From: Neocallimastix lanati (nom. inval.)
Taxonomy: Eukaryota; Neocallimastigomycota; Neocallimastigomycetes; Neocallimastigales; Neocallimastigaceae
DNA: 64,000 bases
Assembly: GCA_016946835.1 (NCBI GenBank)
Contig: JACVTC010000070.1
Location: 340,001 to 404,000 of the forward strand
Direction: 5' to 3'
A program made the translations under genes and the position numbers. Below are positions 39,629-51,982 of the stretch, piece after piece. The notes beneath the pieces were generated by a model. That model searched no databases. It was not told where the DNA came from and saw nothing but the letters and a program-made list of their open reading frames with translations. Numbering within the stretch: the stretch's first letter is position 1; every line of letters begins with the position of its first letter.

Positions 39629-39798
39629 TGTTATTTTATATGAAGTTTTATTAATGAGGTTATTTATGATAAATATGAATATGTGATTAGCTATGTTCAA
39701 CATAATGAAATTTACATCTATTTATACTAAAAATGTGGCTTGTTCTAGAATACTTTTAATTAATTACATAATTTTGTATCTTAAAATTATGATTAACA
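39629..39798 (-). repeat. Copia-type LTR with adjacent primer-like site
   Basis: On the minus strand the 170-bp block starts TGTTAATC, contains a TATAAATAG box and ends AACA, giving TGTTA/TAACA ends. It is followed by GATTAAGAGTC, the same 11-base primer-like site found beside the LTR at 11260. The internal element is otherwise not recognised. The sequence of the LTR differs from the other three Copia-type LTRs. Confidence 0.5.
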
Positions 39799-40022
39799 TT
39801 GCGAAGTCAAAATTAATTATTATACTTCAGTATAATAATGCCCTTGTGAAGTCTTACTAATATTAATTAAATGAAACTAGAATATATTATACTAATTATA
39901 CTATTATTTTATTTTATTTTGTGTTTTATTTTTTGTTTATTTTTTTATCTTTTTTTTTTATTATTTTATTACATGTATTTTATCAAATATTTAATTAATA
40001 AAGATGAAACAAGTTTGCTGCC

Positions 40023-40059
<37 letters not shown>
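39799..40059. other. AT-rich spacer ending in a poly(A) run
   Basis: A 29-base A run lies at 40026-40054, directly before the 5'-truncated LINE B. It may be the tail of an earlier retroposed copy. Confidence 0.5.
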
Positions 40060-41700
40060 GGTAATAAAAATGTTGTGATGGTCTTTTTGCTGATGATATT
40101 GTTCTCATAGCGCCTAGTGAAAGAAAAATGAAGGCTCTACTCCGTCATGTTTTTTGTTGGGCTAATAAAAATGAAATGTCTTTTAATATCAATAAATGTG
40201 ATACAATGCTTATTAAACCCTTAAATTTTGTTTCATATCCTGGTTATGAAGAACCATACATTTCACCTTGGTATGTATTCTATCCCCTAAAGCATTTGTG
40301 TATATTTACTTAGGTATCCCCTTCAGTAATGATCTTTCCCTTGAGCCTATTACCACTTATATTAATAATAAAGTGAGAAAATTCTTATTTTCTTTCTCGA
40401 GATTTATATCCAATAATAAAGTTCCATTAACCTTTAAAAGATCTATTATTCAATCATATATTATTAGCAAAGCATTATGTTTTGCTTAACTTTTAGGTTC
40501 AAACAAAAACAATTCTAAGAATGTACAATCTTTAATTAACACAGCATTGTTATTGTGTATTGATTATGACTCCTAGAACAAGGAAAATTATCTTAATATT
40601 GAAAAGAAGAAAAAATGTAAAAATAATATCAAAAGGAACTCAATGGTTAGTGTTTATGCCTTATCTCGTGATCTTCAAGTATTTCCAATTGCTGGTTTTT
40701 GTGCTTCTTTTCAAATAAAATGCTTTTGTAAATGGAGAAATTCTAAATGTATTATTAAAGATCTCATAAACCATATCCCTTTTATACCACGCTATTCTTG
40801 GTCAAAAAAATCACAGGTGCTCCGCAAGAAAATTAAGAAAAAGAATATAACTAAATTCAAATATTTTATTGAATCATATTGGCCTGATGTTGGTAAGTTC
40901 CAAGGAATTAAAGGTATGAATCATTATACATTCAAATTTATAAATACTAGAAATTTATTCAAGCTCAGTATTGAATAACCTCATTAGAGTTTAGGTTTTA
41001 ACATTATCTTAAGATTAAGAGCTGATTACAAATACAATACCACTATTGGAATTAGAAGTGGTAGAGTTTCTGACGATTGTCCTAAATTCTGTTTTTGCTG
41101 TGGAAAAGATGATCAGTTCTTTTATTCATTGAAGACTTGAATGCTCTACCTTTTCTCTATGTTAATGCAAATCTTTAGATTTTATTAATGATCTTTTTAT
41201 TTAATTTGCCAATAAAGTAAGGAATCTTTATTTTAGAATATGAAAATTTCATAAACAGATATATTTATATATCTATATATTCCTTCTTGGTGGAATTTCA
41301 GCTTTAGATGAGCTACAATTCGATACTTGGGAACGGAGATATTTAAGGGAACAACTCTTAAAAAGTTTACAAGGGTCTGCTGTTCCGTATATTGTGGGGC
41401 TTATGGAATATCTTGCTAATACAATACCAATCATCAGTAGTTCTTTTGAGTTACTTTTTGAGAGGTTTAGTAAAAATCATTTAATTACTAAGAGTACCGA
41501 TATAGCAAAAGAATAGTGCAGTTAGAAGTTCTGTTAATTCTCATCAATACAATAGCACAGTTCCAAACACATAACCTAGAATAAGTAATTCAATTTTTGA
41601 TGACCTTTCTTGTGATTCAGAGGAGAGTTTAGTGGATACCACATTATCTATTTTAAAAATGTTACTTTTTTGTTTCATTATTTTATATTTAACTGGTGAT
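40060..41700 (+). mobile_element. LINE B: 5'-truncated LINE fragment
   Basis: The fragment starts inside the RT at CDGLFADDIVLIAPS (about 40073) and continues through EMSFNINKCDTMLIKP, AFVYIYLGIPFSNDLSLEPI, VYALSRDLQVFPIAGFC and SYWPDVGKFQGIKG to the knuckle DDCPKFCFCC near 41070. Downstream, GGISALDELQFDTWERRYL and GLMEYLAN match the region after the knuckle in LINE C (55690-55815). It is interrupted by several frame changes and stops (for example near 40310, 40489, 40978, 41140). It is closer to LINE C than to LINE A. Confidence 0.82.
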
Positions 41701-41984
41701 CATGTTACTACGCATAGTATACATCACCCCAAAGTTTTTTTTTTTATTTTTGTACTTATTTTTATTCTGTATTACATTAAATTTTATATAATTAATTAAA
41801 TTTTTTTTTTTTTAATTTTTATTATTTTTTAATTACTTAATCATTTACATACATTTTATTTTTACCTTTAAATTATTAAATGTACTTTTTTGAAAAAAAT
41901 GTAATGCATAAAAATATAATTATTTATTTAATAAAACACTGAAAAAGGATTCTCTTCCTAGTCTAAAAAAAGTTAATAATAGTA

Positions 41985-42960
41985 ATAGTATTGATAATGA
42001 AAATAAGGTTATTAATATTACTAATAGGTTATCTTTCAAGTCAAAAGTTATATAAAATGAATTGCTATACCTACTTGAGTGTACCGTTTTCAAATAATTT
42101 AAAGTTGAAACTGATCATATAGAAATTGAATAATACAGTTAGAAAAACACTTTATTCAATAAAAGGATTTCTTAAGAATCTTCATATTCTATCCCTTATA
42201 AACAAATATTATTTTCTGCATTAGTAATTGGGTAAGTTTTGTATTATACACCTCTACCTGGATCGAACAAAGAAAGCATCAAGTACAGATTCTAATAGTA
42301 GTAATGAAGAGTACAATATTAATAATAATAATAATAGGAATAGTGTTGCTAATAATAGTAATAGTGTTGATAAAAAAAAATAGGAATATTAATATTAGTG
42401 ATAGTGAAAATAATAGTATCGTTACTAATAATATAGTGAATAAGTCAATTAGTGAAAATCGTGTTAATATTAATAATTTTTTGAATAATGAATGTATAAA
42501 TATATATATGTAACGTGGTACAGACTATATAACTTTCTTCTTGGTGGAAGAGATGTAGACATTATTGATTTAAATTATAAAAAGGAATAGGATGTTTTGT
42601 TTAATAACTAAATCATTTCTGGTGATCATTCTAAATCGCCATTCTTGTGGTTATTCTAAATTATGCCTAGGGCTAGTACTCGACAAGGGTTACTATTCCG
42701 ATTGTATATGAGCAAACTATCCAGAAGTGTCAACACTGAAAATACGGTATGACAGACTAGCAGGGTCAATGCCTCTGAAGGAAAAAACTATACTTTCTTT
42801 CAGATAGTCAATTTAAACCCTAATCCGGAATAGGAATTCCCTTTAAACAGAAATCTTATAATATGGAGGTGAGGTTCATTGCATATGAACTTTTTTCTGA
42901 ATCTATTTTAACCTTCATTTTGAATATTACTCTTTATTTCACATTATTATTCTAAATATT
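41985..42960 (+). mobile_element. LINE fragment with 3' untranslated module
   Basis: A short, decayed piece of the post-RT region (YTYLSVPFSNNLKLK, VRKTLYSIKGFLKNLHI near 42070-42190) is joined to the Asn/Ser-rich end (AATAATAGTAATAGT, 42295-42510). It is followed by the conserved 3' module at 42530-42900: TTCTTGGTGGAAGAGATGTA, GACATTATTGATT, AAAAGGAATAGGATGTTTTG, ATCTTATAATATGGAGGTGAGG. The same module is seen at 43095-43445 and 56745-57065. Confidence 0.7.
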
Positions 42961-43094
42961 ATTATATTCAAATTGGACAAATGATACTTATTTTTATATT
43001 AATTATGTGTTGTTTTTTTTTTTTAGAAAAAAAATATTCATAAAAATAAATGAATAAATAAAATTAAAAGTTCTCAATAATTGCGGCTGTAAAA

Positions 43095-43445
43095 AAAAGT
43101 TCTTCGTGGAGGAGATGCAGACATTATTGATTGAAATTATAAAAAGGAATGGGATGTTTTTGTATAATTACTAAGTTATTTCTGGTGATTATTCCAAAAC
43201 GCCTTTCTTGGTGAGATCTACGCTCCCTTTACAGAGATTATGTCTAGGTTTGCTATTCCGATAGTAAAAATGCAAGCTAACAAAGAGCGTTAACGCTGAA
43301 ATTGCAATAAGAAAGGTCATTAAGGTCAATATCTCTGAAGGGGAAGAACATATATATATATTTTATATTCTCAATTCTAAACCAAAATCCAAGATAAAAG
43401 TTCCTTTTAACTGAAATCTTATAATCTGGAAGTGAGAAATTAAAG
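43095..43445 (+). mobile_element. Second copy of the LINE 3' module
   Basis: TTCTTCGTGGAGGAGATGCA, GACATTATTGATT, AAAAGGAATGGGATGTTTTT, CTCTGAAGGGGAAG and GAAATCTTATAATCTGGAAG align in order with the modules at 42530 and 56745. No coding part is attached on its left, so it is a severely 5'-truncated copy. Confidence 0.72.
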
Positions 43446-43975
43446 CTGTATAAAATTCAATTAGAAAACTGTCTGGGCCTGAAGCTTTATAATATGGTTA
43501 GTTATAATTTCTGATGTGATTTCTTTTATACCAATGTCTTGTTTTTTATCCCAATAGTTACGTCTTGAAAATCTAAAATTACCATTAGACAATTTTTTCA
43601 AACATTCATTCAATGAACTATTAATATCAGAGTGGCTTGATACAAGTCCTTCATAATGATTATGCCATACTTCTAGATATTCTTTTATAGAAGAAACTAA
43701 TTTATCACTTCTTTCTTTAATAAAATTATTAGAAATATTTTAAAATTTATTAACTTTCACTGTTTTCTTTAACCATTTCAAGGCTTTTTTTGGATTATGA
43801 AATTTCATATATTCACAACCTAAATTAATCCAATGTTGATATTCAGCTTTCCTAAAAATATTATGCATTTTGTGAATAATTTTACAAATCTTAATATTTT
43901 TCTCAATTAGTTTTTTTAATTCCTCAATATTAATATCAGAACGTCTTTTTTTATTTCTTTATATATATTTTTAAA
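43440..43975 (-). mobile_element. LINE fragment, minus strand
   Basis: The minus strand reads IFRKAEYQHWINLGCEYMKF, HNPKKALKWLKKTVKVNKF, EYLEVWHNHYEGLVSSHSD and NYWDKKQDIGIKEITSEII, matching the pre-RT region of LINE A (36690-37090) nearly residue for residue. It ends in the ASGPD block near 43465. It directly abuts the plus-strand 3' module, giving a tail-to-middle inverted join. Confidence 0.82.
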
Positions 43976-44269
43976 AATTATTTGATTTTTTGATAATATT
44001 TAAATATATTTTTTTTTTCTTTTTTTACATTTTTTAATATTTAAATAATAATTATTTTATTCTTTTTAAAAAAATATTATTTAAATATAAGAAAAAATTA
44101 AAATTAAAAAATTTAAAAATTAAAAAGGTTTATATATCCTAAAAAATTAAAATTTAAAGTTTTATATATCTTTGAAATAAATATATATCTTTAAAATAAA
44201 TATTATATAAATAAAATAAATATTTTTTTAATGTTAAAATTAAAAATAAATTAAAAATATAGAATAAAA

Positions 44270-44400
44270 TGTTATAATATAATATAATATAATATAATAT
44301 AATATAATATAATATAATATAATATAATATAATATAATATAATATAATATAATATAATATAATATAATATAATATAATATAATATAATATAATATAATAA
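44270..44400. repeat. TATAA/ATAAT pentanucleotide array
   Basis: About 26 perfect pentamers. The open frame across it encodes IILYY units and is an artefact. Confidence 0.95.
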
Positions 44401-44649
44401 TGAAGTAAAAAAATATAAAATGTTAATAAAAATATAATAAAAAGCAAATATTAATATAAATAAAATAAAATAAATAGTGAAGTTTATTAAAAATGTAAAG
44501 AATTAATATAAATAATAATAATATTAAAAAAAAAAAAAAAAAAAAAAACATTATATATATATATATATATTTTTTTTTTGAAATATAATAGATAATTTAA
44601 ATAGTAACATGAATACATTATTACGTGTTAAAATATTTTTATAAAAAAT

Positions 44650-44818
44650 AATAATAATGAATAACAAAATTTTATGTCAAAGAAAGAAATGCTATTAGGT
44701 TTTGATTATTTTTGGATTTAAAAAAAAAAAAATTAATAATAATGAATAACAAAATTTTATGTCAAAGAAAGAAATGCTATTAGGGTTTGATTATTTTTTG
44801 ATTTAAAAAAAAAATAAC
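44650..44818. repeat. Two-copy 85-bp tandem duplication with A runs
   Basis: AATAATGAATAACAAAATTT, ATGTCAAAGAAAGAAATGCT and ATTAGG(G)TTTGATTATTTT occur twice, each followed by a run of A. The copies differ by about two bases and A-run length. Confidence 0.88.
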
Positions 44819-44934
44819 TTATTTAAATTTAAACGTTATTGTATATATATTAAATTTTAATATTACGTATTATATTATGAGTATTATTCCTAGATATAAA
44901 TTTTAATAGTAATGGTTATATATAATTTAGAATT

Positions 44935-44966
<32 letters not shown>

Positions 44967-45164
44967 TTGAGTTGTATGAAACATTTTAATAATAATTTAA
45001 TAATATGGATAAAATATATGAAATAGCGAAATTCAATATTAATAACCACTAATTTCATTTTTAATATAAATATTATACTCAGGAGTGCTACAGTATGGCA
45101 TAATATTAAATATTGCAGAGTAAAATAACAAATATTTAATATAAGTATTCCACATGAATATTTT

Positions 45165-45540
45165 TTATTTTTTTTTTTTTTATAGACTAAAGATTTTTGT
45201 CTCCCCCATATGTTAATATAGGTGTATGATTAACTGCCATACGGCGTCGGCGCTCTCAACTCCCCATAAGCATAGAATCTCCATATAGAAGCACCCTACG
45301 CGATCCTCAAGGGAAAGCAGAGCCCACTATAGGTGCCGTCCTTGCCATCCCAGAGGAGCTGGAAACTGTAATCCTCTCAGACAAGACTTACGCAATGGAA
45401 TTCTTAAAGTGTTAGAAATATAGAAAACATACCTACCTGAGTATCGTTTAACCCCTAACCTTTCACGCAAAACCCAGAGGGAAAAATCGTGAAGATTTGA
45501 TACTGACGGGGGTCGATCCAGAATTTTATTTATAATACTA
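45165..45540 (-). mobile_element. SINE-like repeat with a poly(A) end shared with LINE D
   Basis: Read on the minus strand, a GC-richer body of about 300 bp ends TATTAACATATGGGGGAG, then CTTTAGTCTATAAAAAA. The same 3' end closes LINE D on the plus strand at 57122-57192. The body includes a stable foldback (TTTCACG...CGTGAAG around CCCAGAGGG, 45460-45500) and GGGGGTCGATCC near 45510, which resembles a tRNA T-loop/B-box in the plus sense. No open frame is convincing. A shorter relative of the body lies at 57200-57345. It could instead be the 3' part of another LINE; the absence of RT-type sequence and the short size favour a SINE. Confidence 0.55.
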
Positions 45541-48180
45541 TAGAATGTATAAAGATAACATTATTTTTTCTTTAAGAGTATGTAATTAAATACATATTAA
45601 TTTATTTTTATTTATATATTTATTCATTTTTTTAATATAAAAGCATAGCTTTAATAATGATTGGAATATTTAATATTAAATCAGTAATATATATATATTT
45701 TTTTATAAAAAAAAAATAATAACAATCATACTTTATAGATTATGTAACATAAAATGACATTTTATAAAAATACTAATTTTCTATATCATAATAATATTAT
45801 AAAGTATCTAAATTAAGTTACTTTATTTACTAATTATTAAATTAAAATCTTACACAGGAGTAAATGGCAAAACTTATATCACTTTTATATAAATATTTAG
45901 TTTCAATAAATAAAAAATACTCTGTGAGTATTACTCATTATAAATAATAATAAATTTGTTATTTTTATAATATTTTTTAAAGTTGATATTGTTTTTGGTA
46001 ATAACTTAATAATTTTTAAAGAATTTCTTTTTATAAAACTTTTATATCAGTAAAAAAGAATAATAAAGTTTTAAAAAATATAATATTTCTTGAAAATTAT
46101 AATATAAATGATTAAAAAATAGATTTAAAAAATATTGAAAATTATAATATATATGATTAAAAATACATTTAAACAATGTTGAAAATTATAATATAAATAA
46201 TTAAAAAATACATTTAAAATATATAATACTTTTTATGAATTATAATTTAAATAATTAAAAAATACATTTGAATTAAGAAAATGTATTTATGGTAATATTA
46301 ATAATATTGATTTAGATAAACTTTTTTTAATATTAAATAAATATGTATGTATGAAAATAAGTTTTATTAATTTCATTTCATTTTATGAATTATTATATTT
46401 TAAATTGCTACTAAGCATTTTGGAAAGTTAATTATTACTATAAATTTAATAATTCTAAATATAATAAAATAAAAGAAAAAAAATTGTTTTTTCTCCTATT
46501 GGCTATGCATATTTTTTATATAAATCAAATTATATTAATATATATTTATATATTTATATTTATATTTATATTTATATTTATATTTATAGATATATTTATA
46601 TTTATATTTATATATTTATTTATTTATATTTATATTTATGTATTTATTTATTTATATTTATATATTTAATATTTATTTGTATTTATATTTAATGTTTATA
46701 TTTAAAATAATAATTCAAATTTTTATTGTAATTAAAAAAGTTAAATATTTTTTTTTTCATTAATGCATAAAATTAAAAGATTATTTTATATAAAGATTAT
46801 AATAATATTTTTATACAAATATTATTATAAATTTTATAGCTTAACATATTAATGTCCTTTGTAAAGTTTTTTTTTTAAAAAAAAAAAAACTAGTAATTAT
46901 GAATATTATTTTACAAAATAATGAAAAATTTTTAATAATAATAAAGTTTTTTAACAGAAAAAAAATATTTAAAAATAATTTTTTTTTTTCATTCAAATAA
47001 TTTAAAAATTAATCTCTTCATAAAACATAGATTTTCGTAGAATGAAAAGCAATTATTTAATTTATTGCTAATGAACTTGAATTTATTTAATATATTAATC
47101 AATAATACTTTAATTCAATATATTTAATATATTAATCAATAATACTTTAATTCAATAATTTTAATTATTTATTTCAAGAAAAATATATATTATTAATATA
47201 TTAAATTTATATTTATAATATATAATAAAAATTTATTTGTTAAGCAAAAAAAATATTAATAGTAATTTTTATATTAGTAAATAAATTAAAAATATCTCAC
47301 AAGTATGTATATTATTTATATTAATAATAATACAGTTAAATAATGCTTAATATAAATAATAGTGTTAATATATTAATCTAATTTATAATAAATATATAAT
47401 GCTAAAAAAAAAAAATTTTAACCGTAATATTAAATCTCATTTCTATTGAAAGAATTATCATCAGTATATATATTATCTATTTATTACAAGTATTTATTTA
47501 TAATATTTAGATAATATATGAGATGAAGGTTCACGTTAGTACATAAAAAGTAATTTTAATTTAGAAAGTTTAATTTTTCAAAAAAAAAAAATTAATTGAT
47601 AAATAATATTGAAAAGTAAGTAAAAATGGATAAAATTAAATCTTTAATATATTAGATATCTTAAAGATTATTTATCATGAGCTTTAAAAAAAATTATTTA
47701 ATTTTATATTAAATAAGGTTTAAATTTCGATGAGTATATATATTAATTATATAAGACTGATTTAAAATTTATTGTAGATATAAATATGAATAGTATTCCT
47801 CTTCAATTCATTCCATTTTCTTTTATTTTCAAATAATAAAGATTCTCAAATTTTCTTTATAATATATTAATAAGTTAAAGTATAAATTATTGATTAAAAT
47901 ATATCAATTATAGCAAAGCTATTTAATTTATCTAATTTTTGACAAAAAAATTAGACTAAAGCAAAATACACTACATACTTCATTAATCATATTTTTCTTA
48001 AAAAAAAAAAAAAAGAAGAAGAAAAAAAATATAAAACTATAAATAAAATATACATATATATATATAATTTAAAATATATTGTATTGTAAAATAAAAAAAA
48101 ATATATTTATTTTCAATAATCTTTAAAATAGTTATCTTATTAAAAAAACATATTAATATTCAAAATAATAACAATAAAAA
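45541..48180. other. Gene-less AT-rich stretch
   Basis: No supported gene. It holds a degenerate 55-bp tandem repeat (TTGAAAATTATAATATAAAT then GATTAAAAAATA) at about 46085-46270, a TATATTTA low-complexity tract at 46540-46690, and a two-copy 35-bp repeat at about 47087-47157. The last 100 bases, rich in A, are the leader side of the HMG-box gene. Confidence 0.6.
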
Positions 48181-49975
48181 ATGTTTCACTATAATCCACC
48201 GATATTACAACAACAGCAAGTTCAATTCACAACTCAATCTCAACAACAATCCAATAATCAAAGAAATAATCAAAACCAGCAAAGAAATAAATTATCAAAT
48301 ATTTCTTCACCGACATTTGATATATATGGTGTCCAAGATCCAACGTTTATAGTAGCTGATAATTCAACTGTTCATCATGAACAAGTTTATTCCCAACAGC
48401 AACAACAATTTCAGTCATTATCTGATCGTTCCAGTCAGAGAGAACAAACTAGAATTTCTCAAGCTCCTCAACGTCCTACTCTTCAACCTTACCAAACCGA
48501 AACTACACAACCTGGAACACAATCGGGTTTTGATAATTCAAATCAAATGATAGAGTATTTAGATACAAATCATTCTCGTTGGAATAATCAACAATTTGTT
48601 GATATTCAAGGACCACTTCAAAACAGTTTAACCATTGAAAGTAAATAATTAATAATAAAATAAGTATATTTATAAATAATATAATATAAAGTTTAATAAC
48701 TTTTTAATATCTTATAATTAATATTTTATAATAGGTGAAGAAGAAACTTTATCATCTGGTAATTCATCTCCAACTCATCGTCCAAAAGCAAAAAAGGTAA
48801 AGCGTCCAATGAATGCATTTATGATTTTTTCAGTAAAGAGAAGAAAGGAACTTTCATCTCGAAATCCAACTTTAACCACTTCTGAAATTAGTACTATATT
48901 AGGTGACGAATGGACCGATATGAGTATTGTAAGCATATTTATTATTAAATTTTAATTTTTTTATGAATAAATAAATAAATAAAAGATTATAACATATTTA
49001 ATTATATTAATAATCATTAAAATAAATAATATATATAAATTTTAGGAAGAAAAAAATAATTATATTCTTAAAGCTCAAATGATAAAAGATAACTTCGATC
49101 GTGAACACCCAGATTATATTTATACCCGTCGTCCAAATAATTCAAGAAAGAAGAGAAGTGTTGAAAATACTATCACTGAAAGTTATCCACCTCAAGCGGG
49201 CTATCCACCTCAAGCAGGATATCCACCTCAAGCAGGATATCCAATGAATCCTCCACCATACATGTACCCATATTCATATGGTCCATATCCATATCCACCG
49301 CCACCACCAATGCCATATGGATATGCTCCAATACAAATTAAGCAATCTCCAAATGCTTTTATTCTTTTTAGTGCAGAGGTACGTCCAAAAGTTAAAGCTG
49401 AGAATCCAGATTCATCTGTAGGTGAAATAAGTAGACTTGTTGGTGATGCATGGAAAAATCTATCTGAAGAAGAAAAAAGTAAGTATGTTGAAGAGTCAAA
49501 ACGTTTACGTAAAGAAAACAATGATTTGAAGAAATTGGCAAAAGCACAACAAAAAAGTTTAAAAAATAAAGTAATGCCATCACCAATGTATTTACCATAT
49601 AGTCAACCTATGAAACCATCATCCCCATCATATGGTTATCCTTATCCACCAACTGGAATGCCTTCATATCCAGTTTCTCCACCAGTAAAAAGACTTCGTA
49701 CTCCAAAGGATCCAACTCAACCAAAACATCCATCCTCTGCATTCTTGTTCTATCTTCGTGATGTTCGTCCACAATATGTTGCAAAATATCCAAAGAAGTC
49801 ATTAGGAGTTTTAAGTAAAATGATTTCAGCAGCATGGAAAGATTTATCAACGGAAGAAAAAGCTAAATATATAAGTAAATCTGATGAAGATAAGAAACGT
49901 TATATACTGGAAATGGAAATGTGGTTAGAAAATAATAAAAGACAAAAAAAAAATGAAGAAAAAGATTCTTCATAA
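48181..49975 (+). CDS. Triple HMG-box protein; first box of MATA/SOX type
   Basis: Exons 48181-48640, 48735-48928 and 49046-49975 splice (GTAAAT...TAG and GTAAGC...TTTAG) to 527 residues. Residues 1-150 are Gln/Asn-rich. Box 1 (about 174-245) has the sequence-specific signature KRPMNAFMIFSVKRRKEL, EISTILGDEWTDMS and the C-terminal HPDYIYTRRPNNSRKKR, as in SOX, Ste11 and mating-type HMG regulators. A Pro/Tyr linker with three QAGYPP units leads to box 2 (about 316-385: SPNAFILFSAEVRPKVK, EISRLVGDAWKNLSEEEKSKY). Box 3 (about 443-510: HPSSAFLFYLRDVRPQY, MISAAWKDLSTEEKAKY) is of the HMGB/non-specific type. Intron 2 splits box 1. It is probably a nuclear DNA-binding regulator or architectural factor. 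Upstream the frame is closed by a TAA shortly before the ATG. Confidence 0.9.
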
Positions 49976-50420
49976 AATTCTAAGTTTTAAATATATTAGA
50001 TTTTTAATATTTACAACATCAAAAAAAAAAAATAGAACTTAGAAAATACTTAATTTTTATATTATTTAATAGAAACTATCACTATACATTTAATATAAAT
50101 TAAAAAGAAAATCTATTATTTTGTATAAACTAAAATATTTATATTAATTTTAAAATTGTTTTTATTTTAAAACAATAATTATATAATTAATAATTTTATT
50201 TTCAAATTTTGAAATTAATTATTAAATTGGGTTATATTCTATTTAGTTTTTTAGCATGGTTTAATTCATTATTTTCTATATATTTATTTATTTATTTTCT
50301 ATCAATATATTAGAACTTATAACTTTTGCAATTATATAAAAATAAATAATAATAAAAAAAAAAAAAAAAAGTAATGTATAAATATATATATATAATAAAA
50401 ATAATAAATAAATAAAATAA
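49976..50420. other. 3' flank of the HMG-box gene
   Basis: AT-rich, no gene; an A run lies near 50354-50370. Nothing else is visible. Confidence 0.5.
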
Positions 50421-51405
50421 AGCAATTAAAATTTGAATAAATTGATAGTACTTCATTTAAAATTAAAATATTAAATATATATTATGAAAAGTAGTTATTG
50501 AATAAATTGATAGTTTATTTAAAATTAAAATATTAAATAAATATTATGAAAAGTAGTATAAAATAAAATAAATAGTTTAAAAGTAAAGATGGAGTATAGA
50601 TTGAATAAAATTAAATAATTTAAAAAATTGAAATGTAAATGTGCAGATTGAATAAAATTAAAGAATTTAAAATTAAATAAATAGTAGAATATAAATGTTA
50701 TTAGTGAATAGAATAAATAACATAAAGTAAAATAAATAATAAAAATATTAAATTAGAAAAGAAAATATTTAATAAAATAAAATTAGATAAATGGAAGAAT
50801 ATTAAATTAGAAAAATATATATTTAATATAATAAAATATTTAAAAAAATAAATTAAAATGAAATAAAATAAATTAAATAAATAGTATATTAAAAATATAA
50901 ATAAAAAAAAAATAAATTAAATAAAATAAAATAAAATAAATAGTAGAATATAATTATGTAATTAATTTTTATTAAAGAACAGATTAAATAAAATAAAATA
51001 AAATAAAATAAAATAAAATAAAATAAAATAAAATAAATAAAATAAAATAAATAAAATAAAATAAATAAAATAAAATAAATAATGGAATATAATTATAAAA
51101 TTAATATTAAATACCTGATTAAATAAAATAAAATAAAATAAAATAAATAGTAGAGTATAAATATAAAGTACTGATTAAATAAAATAAAATAAAATAAATA
51201 GTAGAGTATAAATATAAAGTACCGATTAAATAAAATAAAATAAAATAAATAGTAGAATAAATATTATGAAAAGTAGTTATTGAATAAATTGATAGTACTT
51301 TATTTAAAATTAAAATATTAAATAGATATTATGAAAAGTAGTTATTGAATAAATTGATAGTACTTTATTTAAAATTAAAATATTAAATATATATTATGAA
51401 AAGTC
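50420..51405. repeat. Degenerate minisatellite array, inverted relative of the 12.7-kb array
   Basis: The centre (50560-51260) is built from AAATAGTAGAGTATAAATAT, AAAGTACTGATTAAAT and runs of AAAAT of variable length. This is the complement of the unit at 12690-13680 with a few substitutions. It is flanked on both sides (50430-50560 and 51255-51405) by a second repeat, GAATAAATTGATAGTACTTT then AAAATTAAAATATTAAAT and ATTATGAAAAGTAG, present two copies on each side. So the array has a nested structure. Confidence 0.85.
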
Positions 51406-51626
51406 CCAATGATGGAACCTAAGCTGTATAGTTTCTGAGGGGATCAGCAAATAGTATAATAATAAAATCTAAATTACTTTTCAATTTTAAATGCAATCTT
51501 CATCTTTTTATATAAATCAAAACTGTAGTTTTTTAAATCAAATTTTCAATCAAAAGAATTTTTTACACTATACTACTAACAATATTGTTTTTATTTTTCT
51601 CTTATATTTTTAAAATTTTTCTATAC

Positions 51627-51657
<31 letters not shown>

Positions 51658-51982
51658 TTTTTATTTTTATATATATTACTTTATATCTCTATATAAATTT
51701 TTTACTTTAGGTTTTTTTTTAATTTTCATATTCTTTTATAATATTTTTTACTTAAAAATAAATATATTATTTTACATTATATTTTATTGAATAAATAATT
51801 TTTTCACTAATATTATTTTTTTAATATATCTTAGGAAGTTCAATTCATGTGAAACAATTAACTTTTATATTCAGTAAACTTAAATGTTAATATTTTATAT
51901 ATAATTCTTTGGTATACAATCCTTATAATCAATTTACAATAAATAGAAATTAAGTCAGTTCTTTTATAATCAAACTCTAAAC
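51406..51982. other. Probable 5' leader of LINE C
   Basis: The array stops at AAAAGTCCCAATGATGG. A short GC-richer segment (51406-51450) follows, then T-rich DNA up to the LINE start codon at 51983. This could be the LINE 5' untranslated region, but its left edge cannot be fixed. Confidence 0.4.

Larger units (their letters stand above)
43980..45164. other. Gene-less AT-rich stretch with pentamer run and tandem duplication
   Basis: No gene. It contains the ATAAT pentamer array at about 44270-44400 and an 85-bp tandem duplication at 44650-44818. Confidence 0.65.

Noticed and set aside
45165-45540. Penelope-type or hammerhead ribozyme element
   Set aside because: I could not find the CTGATGA and GAAA core motifs in a correct order on either strand.
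49228-49850. Minus-strand frames opposite the HMG-box exons
   Set aside because: The plus strand carries clear HMG boxes with good splice sites; the antisense frames have no domain.
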